From the NCBI RefSeq assembly GCF_014127485.1, contig NZ_CP059903.1, positions 3,904,001 to 3,968,000 of the forward strand: a stretch of 64,000 bases of DNA, given 5' to 3'. Below the pieces are notes generated by a model. That model was given only the letters and a program-made list of their open reading frames with translations, was not told where the DNA came from and searched no databases. Origin of the DNA: Nocardioides dongkuii (GTDB lineage: Bacteria > Actinomycetota > Actinomycetes > Propionibacteriales > Nocardioidaceae). Made by a program: the position numbers and the translations under genes. Positions 18,549 through 28,550 of the stretch are shown here, one piece after another (positions within the stretch are counted from its first letter, which is position 1; each line of letters opens with the position of its first letter).

Positions 18549-20984
18549 GTGGGCGGACCCAAGGTCGTCGTGATCGGGGCCGGCGTGGTGGGGGCGGCGC
18601 TGGCCGACGAGCTCACCGAGCGCGGGTGGACCGACGTGACGGTGGTCGACGCGGGCCCGATCCCGCACACCGGAGGCTCCTCGACCCATGCGCCCGGGCT
18701 GGTCTTCCAGACCAACGGATCGCGGATGATGACCGAGCTGGCGACGTACACGGTCGAGAAGCTGGTCTCGCTGTCCACCGACGAGGGGCCGTGCTTCCTC
18801 CAGGTCGGCGGCCTCGAGGTCGCCACCAGCCCCGACCGGCTCCGGGAGCTGCACCGGCGAGCCGGCTGGCTGGCCGCCCACGGCGTACCTGCCCGGATCC
18901 TGACCCCCGCGGAGTGCGTCGCGCAGCACGACCTGCTCGACCCGGCGGTCGTGCTCGGCGGCCTGCTCACCCCCACCGACGGGCTCGCCAAGGCGGTCCG
19001 CGCGGTCGACGCGCAGACCCGCCGGGCGGCCGAGCGGGGCGCGACGCTGCGCCCCGGCACCGAGGTGCTGGACGTGCTCGTCGAGGACGGTCGGGTCGTC
19101 GGGGTCGAGACGAGCGCAGGCCACATCGACGCCGAGGTCGTGGTCTGCTGCGCCGGAATCTGGGGGCAGAAGATCGCCGCCATGGTCGGCCTCGACCTGC
19201 CGCTGACCCCGCTGGAGCACCAGCTGGTGCGCACCACCCCGGTGCCGGCGCTGGCCGGCCAGACCGAGGAGGTACGCCGGCCGATCCTGCGCCACCAGGG
19301 CGCGGACCTCTACTACCGCGACGACCACGACCGCCAGGTGATCGGCTCCTACGCGCACCGCCCGATCCCGGTCGCGGTCGCGGACTTCGACGACTGGGGC
19401 GGACCCGTGATGCCCAGCGTCCGGCCGTTCACCCCCGACGACTTCGAGGGCCCGTGGAAGGACTCGCAGGCGCTGCTGCCGGCCCTGGCCGAGTCGGGCG
19501 TCGAGTCGGGCATCAACGGGATGTTCTCCTTCACCACCGACGGCGCCCCGCTGATCGGCGAGAGCCCGGACGTCGCGGGCTTCTGGGTCGCCGAGGCGGT
19601 CTGGGTGACCCACTCCGCCGGCGTCGGGCGCGCGGTGGCCGAGCTGCTGGTCGACGGCGTCCCGACCACCGACCTGCACGAGGCGGCCCTGGGCCGCTTC
19701 GAGGCACACCAGCGCGGGCCGGCGTACGTCCTCGAGCGCGACCAGCAGAACTTCGCCGAGGTGTACGACGTCCTGCACCCGCTCCAGCCGATGGCGTCGC
19801 CGCGACCGCTGCGGCTCTCGCCGTTCCACCGCCGCCAGGAGGAGCTCGGCGCCTACTTCCTCGAGGCGAACGGCTGGGAGCGACCGCAGTGGTACGCCGC
19901 CAACGCCTCGCTGCTGGACGAGTACACCGTCCCCACCCCCGGCGACTGGGCGAGCCGCTACTGGTCCCCGATCGCCGGCGCGGAGGCGCTCGCGACCCGC
20001 GAGCGGGTGGCGATGTACGACATGACCGCGCTGAAGCGGATCGAGGTGGCCGGCCGCGGCGCGACCGACTTCCTGCAGGGCCTGGTGACCGGCAACGTGG
20101 CGACCTCGGTCGGCAGCGTGACGTACTGCCTGCTGCTCGACCCGCGCGGCCGGATCCGCAGCGACGTGACGGTGGCCCGGCTGAGCGCGCCGCCCGGCCA
20201 GCAGCGCTACCAGGTGGGCGCGAACGGCAACCTCGACCTCGCCTACCTCCAGGAGCGGGCGCCGGCCGACGTGTTCGTCCACGACCTCACGCCCGGCACC
20301 TGCTGCGTCGGGCTGTGGGGCCCGCGGGCGCGCGAGGTGGTCCAGAGCGTGTCCACCGACGACTGGTCGAACGACGGCGTGAAGTACTTCCGCGGCATCG
20401 AGGCGCACGTCGGGATGGTGCCGGTGACCGCGCTGCGGCTCTCCTACGTCGGCGAGCTCGGCTGGGAGCTCTACACGACCGCCGACCTGGGCCAGAAGCT
20501 CTGGGACACCCTCTGGGCGGCCGGGCAGGAGCACGGGATCGTCGCGGGCGGCCGGGCCGCGTTCACCAGCCTGAGGCTGGAGAAGGGGTACCGCTCCTTC
20601 GGCGCCGACATGACGTGGGACCACACGCCCGCCGAGGCCGGGCTGTCGTTCGCGGTCAAGACGGCCAAGGAGGCGTTCGTCGGCAAGTCCGCGCTGGCGG
20701 CGCTGGGCGAGCCCACGAGGAAGCTGGTCTGCCTCACCTCCCCCGACCCGCAGGCGGTCGTGATGGGCAAGGAGCCGGTCCTCCACGGGGGCGAGCCGGT
20801 CGGCCACGTCACCAGCGCCGCCTGGGGCTTCACCGTCGAGCGGGCGATCGCCTACGCGTGGGTGCCGGCCGGGCTGAGCACGCCCGGCACCGAGGTCGAG
20901 GTCGGCTACTTCGACCAGCGGCTGCCGTACGTCGTCACCGAGGAGCCGCTCTTCGACCCGGCGATGACCAGGCTGCGCGGATGA
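18549..20984 (+). CDS. Dimethylglycine oxidase-like FAD/folate enzyme
   Basis: 811-residue bifunctional flavoenzyme. The N-terminal DAO-type FAD domain ([10 protein letters not shown] near residue 10) carries [12 protein letters not shown], matching the His-FAD segment of Arthrobacter dimethylglycine oxidase. The C-terminal half, from about residue 430, is a GcvT-type folate domain. It should oxidise dimethylglycine to sarcosine and capture the methyl carbon as 5,10-methylene-THF. The length matches the roughly 830-residue Arthrobacter enzyme. GTG at 18549 has GGAGG 5 nt upstream. Its stop overlaps the soxB start by 3 nt. Oxidase versus dehydrogenase cannot be decided from sequence. Confidence 0.9.
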   Translation: MGGPKVVVIGAGVVGAALADELTERGWTDVTVVDAGPIPHTGGSSTHAPGLVFQTNGSRMMTELATYTVEKLVSLSTDEGPCFLQVGGLEVATSPDRLRELHRRAGWLAAHGVPARILTPAECVAQHDLLDPAVVLGGLLTPTDGLAKAVRAVDAQTRRAAERGATLRPGTEVLDVLVEDGRVVGVETSAGHIDAEVVVCCAGIWGQKIAAMVGLDLPLTPLEHQLVRTTPVPALAGQTEEVRRPILRHQGADLYYRDDHDRQVIGSYAHRPIPVAVADFDDWGGPVMPSVRPFTPDDFEGPWKDSQALLPALAESGVESGINGMFSFTTDGAPLIGESPDVAGFWVAEAVWVTHSAGVGRAVAELLVDGVPTTDLHEAALGRFEAHQRGPAYVLERDQQNFAEVYDVLHPLQPMASPRPLRLSPFHRRQEELGAYFLEANGWERPQWYAANASLLDEYTVPTPGDWASRYWSPIAGAEALATRERVAMYDMTALKRIEVAGRGATDFLQGLVTGNVATSVGSVTYCLLLDPRGRIRSDVTVARLSAPPGQQRYQVGANGNLDLAYLQERAPADVFVHDLTPGTCCVGLWGPRAREVVQSVSTDDWSNDGVKYFRGIEAHVGMVPVTALRLSYVGELGWELYTTADLGQKLWDTLWAAGQEHGIVAGGRAAFTSLRLEKGYRSFGADMTWDHTPAEAGLSFAVKTAKEAFVGKSALAALGEPTRKLVCLTSPDPQAVVMGKEPVLHGGEPVGHVTSAAWGFTVERAIAYAWVPAGLSTPGTEVEVGYFDQRLPYVVTEEPLFDPAMTRLRG

Positions 20985-22207
20985 GGCCCGCCCCTCGGCT
21001 CCCCGAGCATCCCGACTTCCTCTGGTCGGACGCCCCGCCGAAGAAGGCCTACGACGTCGTGGTCGTCGGCGGTGGCGGGCACGGCCTGGCGACGGCGTAC
21101 CACCTCGCCAAGGACCACGGCATCACCGACGTGGCGGTCCTGGAGAAGGGCTGGCTGGCCGGCGGCAACATGGCCCGCAACACCACGATCATCCGCTCCA
21201 ACTACCTCTGGGACGAGAGCGCCGGCATCTACGAGCACTCCCTGAGGCTGTGGGAGACGCTGGAGGAGGAGCTCGGGACGTCGGTGCTGTTCAGCCAGCG
21301 CGGCGTGCTCAACCTCGCCCACAGCCTCCCCGACATCCGCGAGGGAAAGCGCCGGGTCAACGCCAACCAGCTCAACGGCCTGGACGCGCAGTGGCTGACG
21401 CCGGAGGAGATCGGCCGGCTCGTCCCGATCCTCGACGTCACCGACCGGCCGCGGCACCCGGTGCTCGGCGGCACCTTCCAGCCGCGCGCCGGCATCGCCA
21501 AGCACGACCACGTCGCCTGGGGCTACGCCCGGGCCGCGCACGCGCTCGGCGTCGACATCATCCAGGGCTGCGAGGTCGGCGGCTTCGTGACCGACGGCGA
21601 CCGGGTCACCGCCGTCGAGACCTCCCGCGGCCGGATCGGGCTGGGCCGGCTCGCCCTGTGCGCGGCCGGGCACTCCTCCGTGCTGGCCGACCTGCTCGGC
21701 GTCCGGCTCCCCGTGCAGAGCCACCCGCTGCAGGCGCTGGTCTCCGAGCTGCTGGAGCCGGTGCTGGACACGGTCGTGATGTCGAACGCCGTGCACGTCT
21801 ACGTCTCCCAGGCGCACAAGGGCGAGCTGGTGATGGGCGCCGGCGTGGACCCGCAGGTCGGCTACGGCCAGCGCGGGTCCTTCCACGTGATCCAGGACCA
21901 GATGGCCGCGGCCGTCGAGCTGTTCCCGATCTTCGCGCGCGCCCACGTGCTGCGCACCTGGGCCGGCATCGTCGACGTCACCCCCGACGCCTCGCCGATC
22001 ATCGGGCACCTGGACGGGTGGGCGAACGCCTACCTCAACTGCGGCTGGGGCACCGGCGGCTTCAAGGCCACGCCCGGGGTCGGGTCGGTGTACGCCGCCA
22101 CGGTCGCCCGCGAGCACCCCCACCCGCTGGCCGAGCCGTTCGCGCTGGACCGCTTCGTCACCGGCCGGCTGATCGACGAGCACGGCGCGGCCGCGGTGGC
22201 GCACTGA
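20981..22207 (+). CDS. soxB: Sarcosine oxidase subunit beta
   Basis: 408-residue DAO-family flavoprotein: [16 protein letters not shown] near residue 25 binds FAD, and the C-terminus has the usual [12 protein letters not shown] and [13 protein letters not shown] segments. It is the catalytic subunit of heterotetrameric sarcosine oxidase, oxidising sarcosine to glycine. The ATG at 20981 overlaps the preceding stop (ATGA). The gene order B-D-A-G that follows is that of known heterotetrameric sarcosine oxidase operons. Confidence 0.95.
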   Translation: MRPAPRLPEHPDFLWSDAPPKKAYDVVVVGGGGHGLATAYHLAKDHGITDVAVLEKGWLAGGNMARNTTIIRSNYLWDESAGIYEHSLRLWETLEEELGTSVLFSQRGVLNLAHSLPDIREGKRRVNANQLNGLDAQWLTPEEIGRLVPILDVTDRPRHPVLGGTFQPRAGIAKHDHVAWGYARAAHALGVDIIQGCEVGGFVTDGDRVTAVETSRGRIGLGRLALCAAGHSSVLADLLGVRLPVQSHPLQALVSELLEPVLDTVVMSNAVHVYVSQAHKGELVMGAGVDPQVGYGQRGSFHVIQDQMAAAVELFPIFARAHVLRTWAGIVDVTPDASPIIGHLDGWANAYLNCGWGTGGFKATPGVGSVYAATVAREHPHPLAEPFALDRFVTGRLIDEHGAAAVAH

Positions 22208-22220
22208 TGAAGGCACCGCG

Positions 22221-22469
22221 ATGATCCGGGTCCCCTGCCCGCACTGCGGCGAGCGCGACGAGACCGAGTTCCACTACGGCGGCCAGGCCGGGGTGGCCTA
22301 CCCCGCGGACCCGAGCGCGCTCGACGACGTCGCGTGGTCGTCGTACCTCTTCGTGCGGAGCAACCCGCGGGGCTGGCTGCGGGAGCGCTGGTTCCACGGC
22401 GCCGGCTGCCGGCGCTGGCTGACCGTGGAGCGGCACACCGTCACCGACGAGATCAGGAGTCCCTCGTGA
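22221..22469 (+). CDS. soxD: Sarcosine oxidase subunit delta
   Basis: 82-residue SoxD. The N-terminal zinc motif is C6-P-H8-C9-G-E-R-D, followed by E-F-H-Y-G-G-Q-A. The C-terminal part has W-F-H-G-A-G-C-R-R-W, whose Cys completes the metal site. Length and motifs match the family's small zinc-binding subunit. It starts 13 bp after soxB, and its TGA overlaps the soxA GTG (GTGA). Confidence 0.95.
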   Translation: MIRVPCPHCGERDETEFHYGGQAGVAYPADPSALDDVAWSSYLFVRSNPRGWLRERWFHGAGCRRWLTVERHTVTDEIRSPS

Positions 22470-25102
22470 GCCGGCGTCTCGACCATGGCGGCACCCGGAT
22501 CGACCGCTCCCGCCCGGTGCGCGTGACCGTCGACGGCCAGGAGCTCGCGGCGTACGCCGGCGACACCCTGGCCTCCGCGATGCTCGCCGCCGACCTGCCG
22601 CTGGTCGCCCGCGGCATCTACTCCGGCCGTCCTCGCGGCATCGTCGGCGTCGGCGCCGAGGAACCCCACGCCTGGGTGCAGGTGCTCTCGGGCGGCGGCG
22701 AGCCGATGGTGCAGGCCACGCTGCTGGAGGTGTACGACGGCCTCGCGGTCGAGCGGCTCGCGGGCCGGGGCCGCCTGCCCCTCGATCCGGAGAGCGACCG
22801 CCACGACACGCTGTTCTCGCACTGGGAGGTCGTGGTGGTCGGCGGCGGGGCGGCCGGGCGGCGCGCGGCGGCCCAGGCCGCGGCGGCGGGCGCGGGGCGG
22901 GTGCTGCTCGTCGACGACCAGCCCGCCCTCGAGCACCTCGACGGCGTCACCGTGCTGGCCCGCACCACCGTCACCGGGCTCTACGGCCACGGCCGCCTGG
23001 TCGCCGTCGAGCGGCTTCCCGCGACCGGGCAGATCGGCGGGGCCCGACTGCACCACCTCCAGGCCGGGCGGGTCGTGCTCGCCACCGGCAGCCAGGAGCG
23101 CCCGCTGGCCCTCGAGGACGGTGACCGCCCCGGGGTGATGCTGGCCTGCGCGGCGGCCGACCACCTGCGCCGGTACGCCGTCCTGCCCGGCGAGCGCGCG
23201 GTCGTCTGGGCCGCCCACGACCCCGGCCTGCACGCCGCCATCGAGCTGGCCGACGGGGGCGTCGAGGTGCTGGCCGTGCTCGACGTCCGCGACGAGATGG
23301 GCGAGCCGCTCGCCGCGGCGTTCGCCGCCCGCGGGATCCCGGTCCACCTGGGCGCGGAGGTGACCGGCACCGACGGCACCGACGACGGCCGGCTCAACCG
23401 CGTGCACACCAGCGCTGGCTCGTACGACGCCGACCTGCTCGCGGTCAGCGGCGGCGCGGACCCGGCGGTCCAGCTGTGGAGCCACGCCGGTGGGCGGACC
23501 CGGTGGTCCGACGAGGTGGCGGGCTTCGTGCCGCTGCCCGGCCCCGAGGGCCGGGTGAGCATCGTCGGCGCGGCCGCGGGCGAGCTCGGGGGCCCGCGGC
23601 CGACGTACCTCGCTCCCGCGACGCACTTCCGCTCCTCGGTCGGCGACCCCGAGCGGGTCTTCCTCGACCCGCACCGCGACGCGACCCTGCACGACCTGCG
23701 CCGCGCGCACACCGCCGGGCTGACCAGCGTCGAGCACGTCAAGCGGTTCACGACCATCGGCACCGGCGCGGACCAGGGCCGCGGCTCCGGGGTGCTGAGC
23801 GTGGGGGTGCTCGCGCAGGAGCTCGGCCTCCCGGTGGGCGAGGTCGGGACGACGACGTACCGGCCGCCGTACCTCCCGCTCTCCTTCGGGCTGCTCGCGG
23901 GCCGCAACCGCGGCGAGCTCTCCGACCCGGTCCGGCTCTCGCAGCTGCACGACCGGGTGGCGCACGCGCCGATGGAGAACGTCGGGCAGTGGAAGCGGCC
24001 GTGGTTCTTCCCCGCGGCGGAGGAGACGCTCGACGACGCGGTCGCCCGCGAGGTGCGGGCCGTGCGCACCGGCGTCGGGATGATGGACGCCTCGACGCTC
24101 GGCAAGATCCTGCTGCAGGGCACCGACGTCGGCGTGCTGCTCGACCGGGTCTACACCAACCTGTTCTCGACGCTGAAGACCGGCAAGGTGCGGTACGGCG
24201 TGATGTGCGGCCCCGACGGCATGGTGATCGACGACGGCACCACGGCCCGGCTCTCGGAGACGGAGTGGCTGATGTCGACCACCACCGGCAACGCGGCCAC
24301 GGTCCTCGACGCGCTCGAGGAGTGGCACCAGACCGAGTGGCCCGAGCTCGACGTGACGATGACGTCGGTGACCGACCAGTGGTCGGTGGTCGCCGTGGCC
24401 GGCCCGCGCTCGCGCGAGGTGGTCGCCGCGCTCGCGCCCGGGCTGGACTGCTCGGCCGAGGCGTTCGGCTTCATGGAGTGGCGCTCCACCCACGTGGCCG
24501 GGATCCCGGCGCGGGTCATGCGGATCTCGTTCTCGGGCGAGCTGGCCTTCGAGCTGAATGTCCCGAGCTGGTGGGGCGCGGCGCTGTGGGACGCGGTCGC
24601 GCAGGCCGGGGCGGCGTACGGCATCACGCCGTACGGCACCGAGACGATGCACGTGCTCCGCGCCGAGAAGGGCTTCCCGATCGTGGGCCAGGACACCGAC
24701 GGCACCGTGACGCCGTACGACCTCGGCCTGGGGTGGGCGGTCTCGAGGAAGAGGGCCGACTTCGTCGGCAAGCGCTCGCTGGCCCGGGCCGACGCCCAGC
24801 GCCCGGACCGGCGGCACCTGGTCGGCCTGAGGCCCGTCGACGGCACCTCGCGGATCGTCGAGGGGGCCCAGCTGGTCGCGCACGGCGCCGACCTGATGGC
24901 GTACCCCGTGCCCATGGCCGGGCACGTCACCAGCGCCTACCCCGCCGGGCACGACGGGCGCCCGTTCGCGCTCGCGCTGCTCGACGGCGGCCGGGACCGG
25001 ATCGGCGAGGTGCTCGACGCCGTCGACGACCTGGTGCCGGTGCCGGTGCGCGTCACCGGACCGGTGTCGTACGACGAGGAGGGGGCCCGCCGTGACGGAT
25101 GA
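22466..25102 (+). CDS. soxA: Sarcosine oxidase subunit alpha (compact form)
   Basis: 878-residue SoxA. The N-terminal 2Fe-2S-ferredoxin-like domain (V-T-V-D-G-Q-E-L-A-A-Y-A-G-D-T-L-A-S-A-M-L) lacks obvious cluster cysteines, as is usual. The FAD/NAD domain starts at V-V-V-V-G-G-G-A-A-G near residue 120, and the C-terminal GcvT folate domain (about 500-878) includes R-A-E-K-G-F-P-I-V-G-Q-D. It transfers the sarcosine methyl carbon to THF. It is about 80-120 residues shorter than typical SoxA (about 965-1000). The missing part is the linker between the ferredoxin-like and FAD domains plus a stretch after the first FAD motif. GTG start in a GTGA overlap with soxD. Confidence 0.93.
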   Translation: MSRRLDHGGTRIDRSRPVRVTVDGQELAAYAGDTLASAMLAADLPLVARGIYSGRPRGIVGVGAEEPHAWVQVLSGGGEPMVQATLLEVYDGLAVERLAGRGRLPLDPESDRHDTLFSHWEVVVVGGGAAGRRAAAQAAAAGAGRVLLVDDQPALEHLDGVTVLARTTVTGLYGHGRLVAVERLPATGQIGGARLHHLQAGRVVLATGSQERPLALEDGDRPGVMLACAAADHLRRYAVLPGERAVVWAAHDPGLHAAIELADGGVEVLAVLDVRDEMGEPLAAAFAARGIPVHLGAEVTGTDGTDDGRLNRVHTSAGSYDADLLAVSGGADPAVQLWSHAGGRTRWSDEVAGFVPLPGPEGRVSIVGAAAGELGGPRPTYLAPATHFRSSVGDPERVFLDPHRDATLHDLRRAHTAGLTSVEHVKRFTTIGTGADQGRGSGVLSVGVLAQELGLPVGEVGTTTYRPPYLPLSFGLLAGRNRGELSDPVRLSQLHDRVAHAPMENVGQWKRPWFFPAAEETLDDAVAREVRAVRTGVGMMDASTLGKILLQGTDVGVLLDRVYTNLFSTLKTGKVRYGVMCGPDGMVIDDGTTARLSETEWLMSTTTGNAATVLDALEEWHQTEWPELDVTMTSVTDQWSVVAVAGPRSREVVAALAPGLDCSAEAFGFMEWRSTHVAGIPARVMRISFSGELAFELNVPSWWGAALWDAVAQAGAAYGITPYGTETMHVLRAEKGFPIVGQDTDGTVTPYDLGLGWAVSRKRADFVGKRSLARADAQRPDRRHLVGLRPVDGTSRIVEGAQLVAHGADLMAYPVPMAGHVTSAYPAGHDGRPFALALLDGGRDRIGEVLDAVDDLVPVPVRVTGPVSYDEEGARRDG

Positions 25103-25601
25103 CGTCCTCGCGCTGCGGCGCTCGCCGCTGGAGGGGACCGGCTTCGGTGTCGGCGGCCCCGGGCTGACGATGGCCGAGGCGCCGTTCCGCTCGCTGGTCG
25201 AGGTGCGTTCCGACGTCGCGCCGGACGTCTCTCCCTCGACCGGGCACGTCTGGCGACTCGGTCCGGACTGGTGGCTGGCCGACGGCCCGCCGCCGCCCGC
25301 ACCCGCGCTCGAGGTGCCGCTCGCCGCGCAGCTGCGCGGTCCGGGCGCCGCGACGACCGACGTCTCGGCCCACCGGACGACGATCGTGCTGACCGGCGAG
25401 CACGCCGCGACCGTGGTCGCCCACGGCTGCCCGATCGACCTCTCCGTCGTGCCGGTCGGCGGCTGTGTCCAGGGCACGCTCGCCGGCGCCCAGGTCGCGA
25501 TCGGCCGGGTCGGGCCGGACGCGCTGCGGCTCTACGTGCGCGCCGCCTTCGCCCGGCACCTGGCGGCCTGGCTGAGCGACGCGGCCACGCCGTACCTCTG
25601 A
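25092..25601 (+). CDS. soxG: Sarcosine oxidase subunit gamma
   Basis: 169-residue SoxG, the structural subunit with a GcvT-like fold that packs against SoxA. Family features are L-R-R-S-P-L near the start, the central V-S-A-H-R-T-T-I-V-L-T-G segment, and G-C-P-I-D-L-S in the C-terminal half. The GTG lies 11 bp inside the end of soxA. It completes soxBDAG and the betaine-to-glycine route. No serine hydroxymethyltransferase or folD is visible downstream. Confidence 0.9.
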   Translation: MTDDVLALRRSPLEGTGFGVGGPGLTMAEAPFRSLVEVRSDVAPDVSPSTGHVWRLGPDWWLADGPPPPAPALEVPLAAQLRGPGAATTDVSAHRTTIVLTGEHAATVVAHGCPIDLSVVPVGGCVQGTLAGAQVAIGRVGPDALRLYVRAAFARHLAAWLSDAATPYL

Positions 25602-25620
25602 CGCGGACCTGCCGTGGCCC

Positions 25621-25626
25621 TACGGT
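25621..25626 (+). promoter_or_regulatory. -10 element of an apparently leaderless promoter (M28 peptidase)
   Basis: TACGGT lies 7 nt before the GTG at 25634. This spacing favours the third of three closely spaced GTG codons as the start. Confidence 0.4.
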
Positions 25627-25633
25627 GGTGGAG

Positions 25634-26617
25634 GTGCGAGCGACGCGAGCCTCGAGACCCCGTCTCCTCGTGCTCGCCCTCGCCCTCCCCGCCCTGCTCG
25701 TGGGCTGCACGGCCGAGCCGTCGGCCCCCGGGAGCCCGACGGCGACTGCCCCGCCGAGCTCGGTCACCAGCACCCCGGCTGTCGTTCCGGAGCAGCCACC
25801 CCCCGCCCCGCGCGTGTCGCCCGAGGACGTCCGGGTCCGTACGGCGACGGCCGCCGTCCGCCACCTCGCGGGCGAGATCGGCCCGCGGCCCGGCACCTCC
25901 CCGGCGTACTTCCGGGCGGCCGCGTGGGTGGAGCGGCGGTTCACCGACCTGGGCTGGGAGGTCGAGCGGCAGCGGTTCCCGACCCCGGCCGGTTTCTCCT
26001 GGGTCGCCCCGGTGCCAGCGGGGCCGTCGGTCAACGTGATCGCCACCCGCGGCGACGTCCGGCCCGGCCGCCCCTGGCTGGCCGTCGGCGCGCACCTCGA
26101 CACCGTCCCGCGCGCGCCCGGGGCGGAGGACAACGCCTCGGGGGTCGGGGTGCTGCTCGCGGTCGCCGAGGCGCTGGCCGGGCGGCGTACCCGGCTCCCG
26201 GTCGTGCTCGTCGCCTTCGGCTCCGAGGAGCCACGCGGCACCGGCGACGCCCACCACCACTACGGCTCCCGCGCGTACGTCGCGTCGCTCACCGCCGCCG
26301 AGCGGCGGAGCCTGCGCGGCATGGTCTCGCTGGACCGGGTCGGCGTCGGTGCGGCGGTCCCCGTCGGCAGCCCGGACCTGCCGTCGCCCCTGCGCGACGA
26401 GGTGCTCGCCGCCGCCCGCCGCGCCGGCGTCCCCGTGCTCCCGGAGACCGGCCAGGTCTCCAGCGACCACTGGTCGTTCGCCCGCGAGGGGATGCCGGGC
26501 GTGCGCCTCGGCAGCACGCCGTACGCGGCGTACCACGACGCCAGCGACCTGCCCGCCGTCGTCGACCCGGCGCAGCTCGAGCGCACCGCGCGGGTCGTGC
26601 TGGCCTGGGTGCGGTGA
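25634..26617 (+). CDS. M28-family zinc peptidase lipoprotein
   Basis: 327-residue predicted lipoprotein with signal peptide and lipobox L-L-V-G-C in the first 22 residues, then a Pro/Thr/Ser-rich linker to about residue 60. The rest is an M28 zinc peptidase: H-L-D-T-V-P and E-D-N-A-S-G-V-G supply metal ligands, followed by G-S-E-E-P and a late His in Y-H-D-A-S-D. It is probably an extracytoplasmic aminopeptidase. Several GTG codons precede it (25625, 25628). I choose 25634 because TACGGT 7 nt upstream fits a leaderless start. It faces terD, whose end is 31 bp away. Confidence 0.85.
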   Translation: MRATRASRPRLLVLALALPALLVGCTAEPSAPGSPTATAPPSSVTSTPAVVPEQPPPAPRVSPEDVRVRTATAAVRHLAGEIGPRPGTSPAYFRAAAWVERRFTDLGWEVERQRFPTPAGFSWVAPVPAGPSVNVIATRGDVRPGRPWLAVGAHLDTVPRAPGAEDNASGVGVLLAVAEALAGRRTRLPVVLVAFGSEEPRGTGDAHHHYGSRAYVASLTAAERRSLRGMVSLDRVGVGAAVPVGSPDLPSPLRDEVLAAARRAGVPVLPETGQVSSDHWSFAREGMPGVRLGSTPYAAYHDASDLPAVVDPAQLERTARVVLAWVR

Positions 26618-26648
26618 CCTGCACCGGCCGGTCCCCCATGGGGAGCCC

Positions 26649-27215
26649 TCAGACGAAGCGACGCAGCGCGGTGACCGCGTCGGAGGGCACCTTCACGTCG
26701 ACGCCCTCGCCGATCGCGCGCAGCCGCCAGCGGTCGCCGTCGCGGTAGAGCCCGGCCATCGCAAGCCCGGTCTGCGGCACCCCGGCGGTCAGCCGGAACC
26801 GGGCGAGCTCGGTGTCGTGCTCGTCAACAAGGCGGCAGTAGGCGCGGTCGACCCACTCCAGGCTGTGGCCCTGGTAGCTGCTGACCAGGAAGATGATCGT
26901 GTCGACGGGGCCGTGCACCCGGTCCAGGTCGACCGAGATCACCTCGTCGTCCCCCTCGCCGTCGCCGGTGCGGTTGTCGCCCTGGTGCTCGACCGAGCCG
27001 TCGCGGGTGCGCAGGTGGTTGTAGAAGGCCAGGTCGAAGAGCTTCCCGCCGGCGAACTGCACCGCCGAGGCGTCCAGGTCGACGTCGGGCGCGCCGGAGC
27101 CGATGAAGCCCGCGCCCCGCTCCTTGTCCCAGCCGACGCCGAGCCGCAGCCGGGTCACCGGCTCGCCGGTCTCGGTCGCCAGCGTCCAGTCCTCGCCCTG
27201 GTGCAGCTCGATCAC
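26649..27215 (-). CDS. TerD-family calcium-binding stress protein
   Basis: 188-residue TerD-domain protein. Typical features are V-G-W-D-K near the start, the D-L-D-A-S-A strand, the acidic D-E-V-I-S-V-D-L-D calcium site, and F-L-V-S-S-Y in the core. TerD proteins bind Ca2+ and are linked to tellurite and phage resistance or general stress; actinobacteria often carry several. It stands alone, with no terZABCE partners visible, so a specific resistance role cannot be claimed. It lies 9 bp after the capA-like gene on the same strand and may be co-transcribed. Confidence 0.9.
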   Translation of the reverse strand: MIELHQGEDWTLATETGEPVTRLRLGVGWDKERGAGFIGSGAPDVDLDASAVQFAGGKLFDLAFYNHLRTRDGSVEHQGDNRTGDGEGDDEVISVDLDRVHGPVDTIIFLVSSYQGHSLEWVDRAYCRLVDEHDTELARFRLTAGVPQTGLAMAGLYRDGDRWRLRAIGEGVDVKVPSDAVTALRRFV

Positions 27216-27224
27216 ACGTCGAAC

Positions 27225-28550
27225 CTACCCGGCGTACGGGCCCGTGCTCGTGCTCCAGACGTCGGCGAGCACCTCCGGACCCGGCACCGGCCGCGGCGCG
27301 TACGACGTCGGGTCCATCCGGTACGGCGCCAGCCGCACCGCCTTGAGCTCCGCGCCCCAGAACGTCGCCTCCAGCAGCACCCCCTCGCGCGTCTCCACGG
27401 GGAAGCCGCTGCTGGGGCCCATGTCGAAGACCAGGTTGCCCAGCGAGTGAGCCAGCGGCACGCCCCCGACGGAGTCGATCCCCTGCACCCAGTGCGGGTG
27501 GCCGCCGACGACGAGGTCGGCGCCGGCCCGCACCAGCCGGCGCCCGACGGTGCGCTGCACCTCCTCGGGCTCGTGGGTGTATTGCGTGCCCCAGTGCGGC
27601 AGCGCGACCACGACGTCGGCGCGCTGCGTCGCGCGCCGGATCACCTCGGCCACGTGGTCGAGGTCGGCCGGCACCAGGGGCCCGGTGCGGGGCGGCATCC
27701 GCACCGACAGCGCCCCGGGCGCGTCCGGGGTCGCCTGCGGCGTCTCCCCGATGGCGTTGAAGGCGACGAACCCGAACCGCACCCCGCCGCGCACGACGTA
27801 CGCCGGCCGGCTCGCCGCGGCCAGGTCGCGCCCGGCCCCGACGGGGGCGACCGGGCTCCGCCGCAGCTCGGCCACGGTGCGCAGCATCGCCGTGGTGCCG
27901 TAGTCGCCCGCGTGGTTGTTGGCCAGGGACAGCACGTCGAAGCCGGCGCGCCGGAGCGGACCGAGCAGGGCGGGCGTGCCGCCGAAGGAGTCGCCGCCCT
28001 GGGTGGGCGACCCCTCGAGCGAGAGCGTGCTCTCCAGGTTGCCGACGGTCACGTCGGCGGACCGCAGCCGCCGCGAGAGGGGCGCCAGGGCCGCGGCCGC
28101 GTCGGGGACGCCGCGCACCAGCATCACGTCGCCGCCGACGGTCAGGTCGACCGCGCGCGGGTCGTCGCGGACCGGGTCGACGCCGCCGACGCGGGCGGCC
28201 ACGACGGTGGGCCCGACGTCGTCGAGCGGGACCACCGCGATCGCGCCGGGGTCGCGCTCGACCGCCCGGATCCCGGCGACCACCTCGCGACCGCGCCACC
28301 GGTCGAGGTCGCCCGCGACGAGACGGCGGTACGCCGCGCGGGTGAGGGCGAGCTGCGGGCGGGTCGCGTGCCCGACGACGGCGAGGTCGGGCTCCGGCGC
28401 GGCGGTCGCGGGGGGCGCTGCGGGCCTCGTCCGCGGTGCCGGGGCGGGCTCCGGGTCGCCCTCGGAGGCCGGCGAGGTGCAGGCGGCGGCCGCGAGCACC
28501 AGGGCCGCGGCGAGGCCCGCCCCAGCGGCCGGTCGGCGGCGCACCGTCAC
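27225..28550 (-). CDS. CapA-family lipoprotein (metallophosphatase-like)
   Basis: 441-residue predicted lipoprotein. The first 25 residues form a signal peptide ending A-A-A-C, then a Pro/Ala-rich linker. The CapA/PgsA domain starts near residue 140 with T-V-G-G-D-V-M-L and contains N-L-E-S-T-L, L-A-N-N-H-A-G-D-Y-G and G-G-H-P-H-W-V-Q, the conserved putative metal-binding motifs. The family is named for poly-gamma-glutamate capsule synthesis, but isolated copies like this one are uncharacterised. GTG at 28550 overlaps the stop of the NUDIX gene (GTGA); a second GTG at 28544 is possible. Confidence 0.87.
   Translation of the reverse strand: MTVRRRPAAGAGLAAALVLAAAACTSPASEGDPEPAPAPRTRPAAPPATAAPEPDLAVVGHATRPQLALTRAAYRRLVAGDLDRWRGREVVAGIRAVERDPGAIAVVPLDDVGPTVVAARVGGVDPVRDDPRAVDLTVGGDVMLVRGVPDAAAALAPLSRRLRSADVTVGNLESTLSLEGSPTQGGDSFGGTPALLGPLRRAGFDVLSLANNHAGDYGTTAMLRTVAELRRSPVAPVGAGRDLAAASRPAYVVRGGVRFGFVAFNAIGETPQATPDAPGALSVRMPPRTGPLVPADLDHVAEVIRRATQRADVVVALPHWGTQYTHEPEEVQRTVGRRLVRAGADLVVGGHPHWVQGIDSVGGVPLAHSLGNLVFDMGPSSGFPVETREGVLLEATFWGAELKAVRLAPYRMDPTSYAPRPVPGPEVLADVWSTSTGPYAG

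Noticed and set aside
18447..20807. Long minus-strand open frame opposite dimethylglycine oxidase
   Set aside because: Shadow frame with no family motifs and repetitive composition. The plus-strand gene has FAD and folate domains plus a ribosome site.
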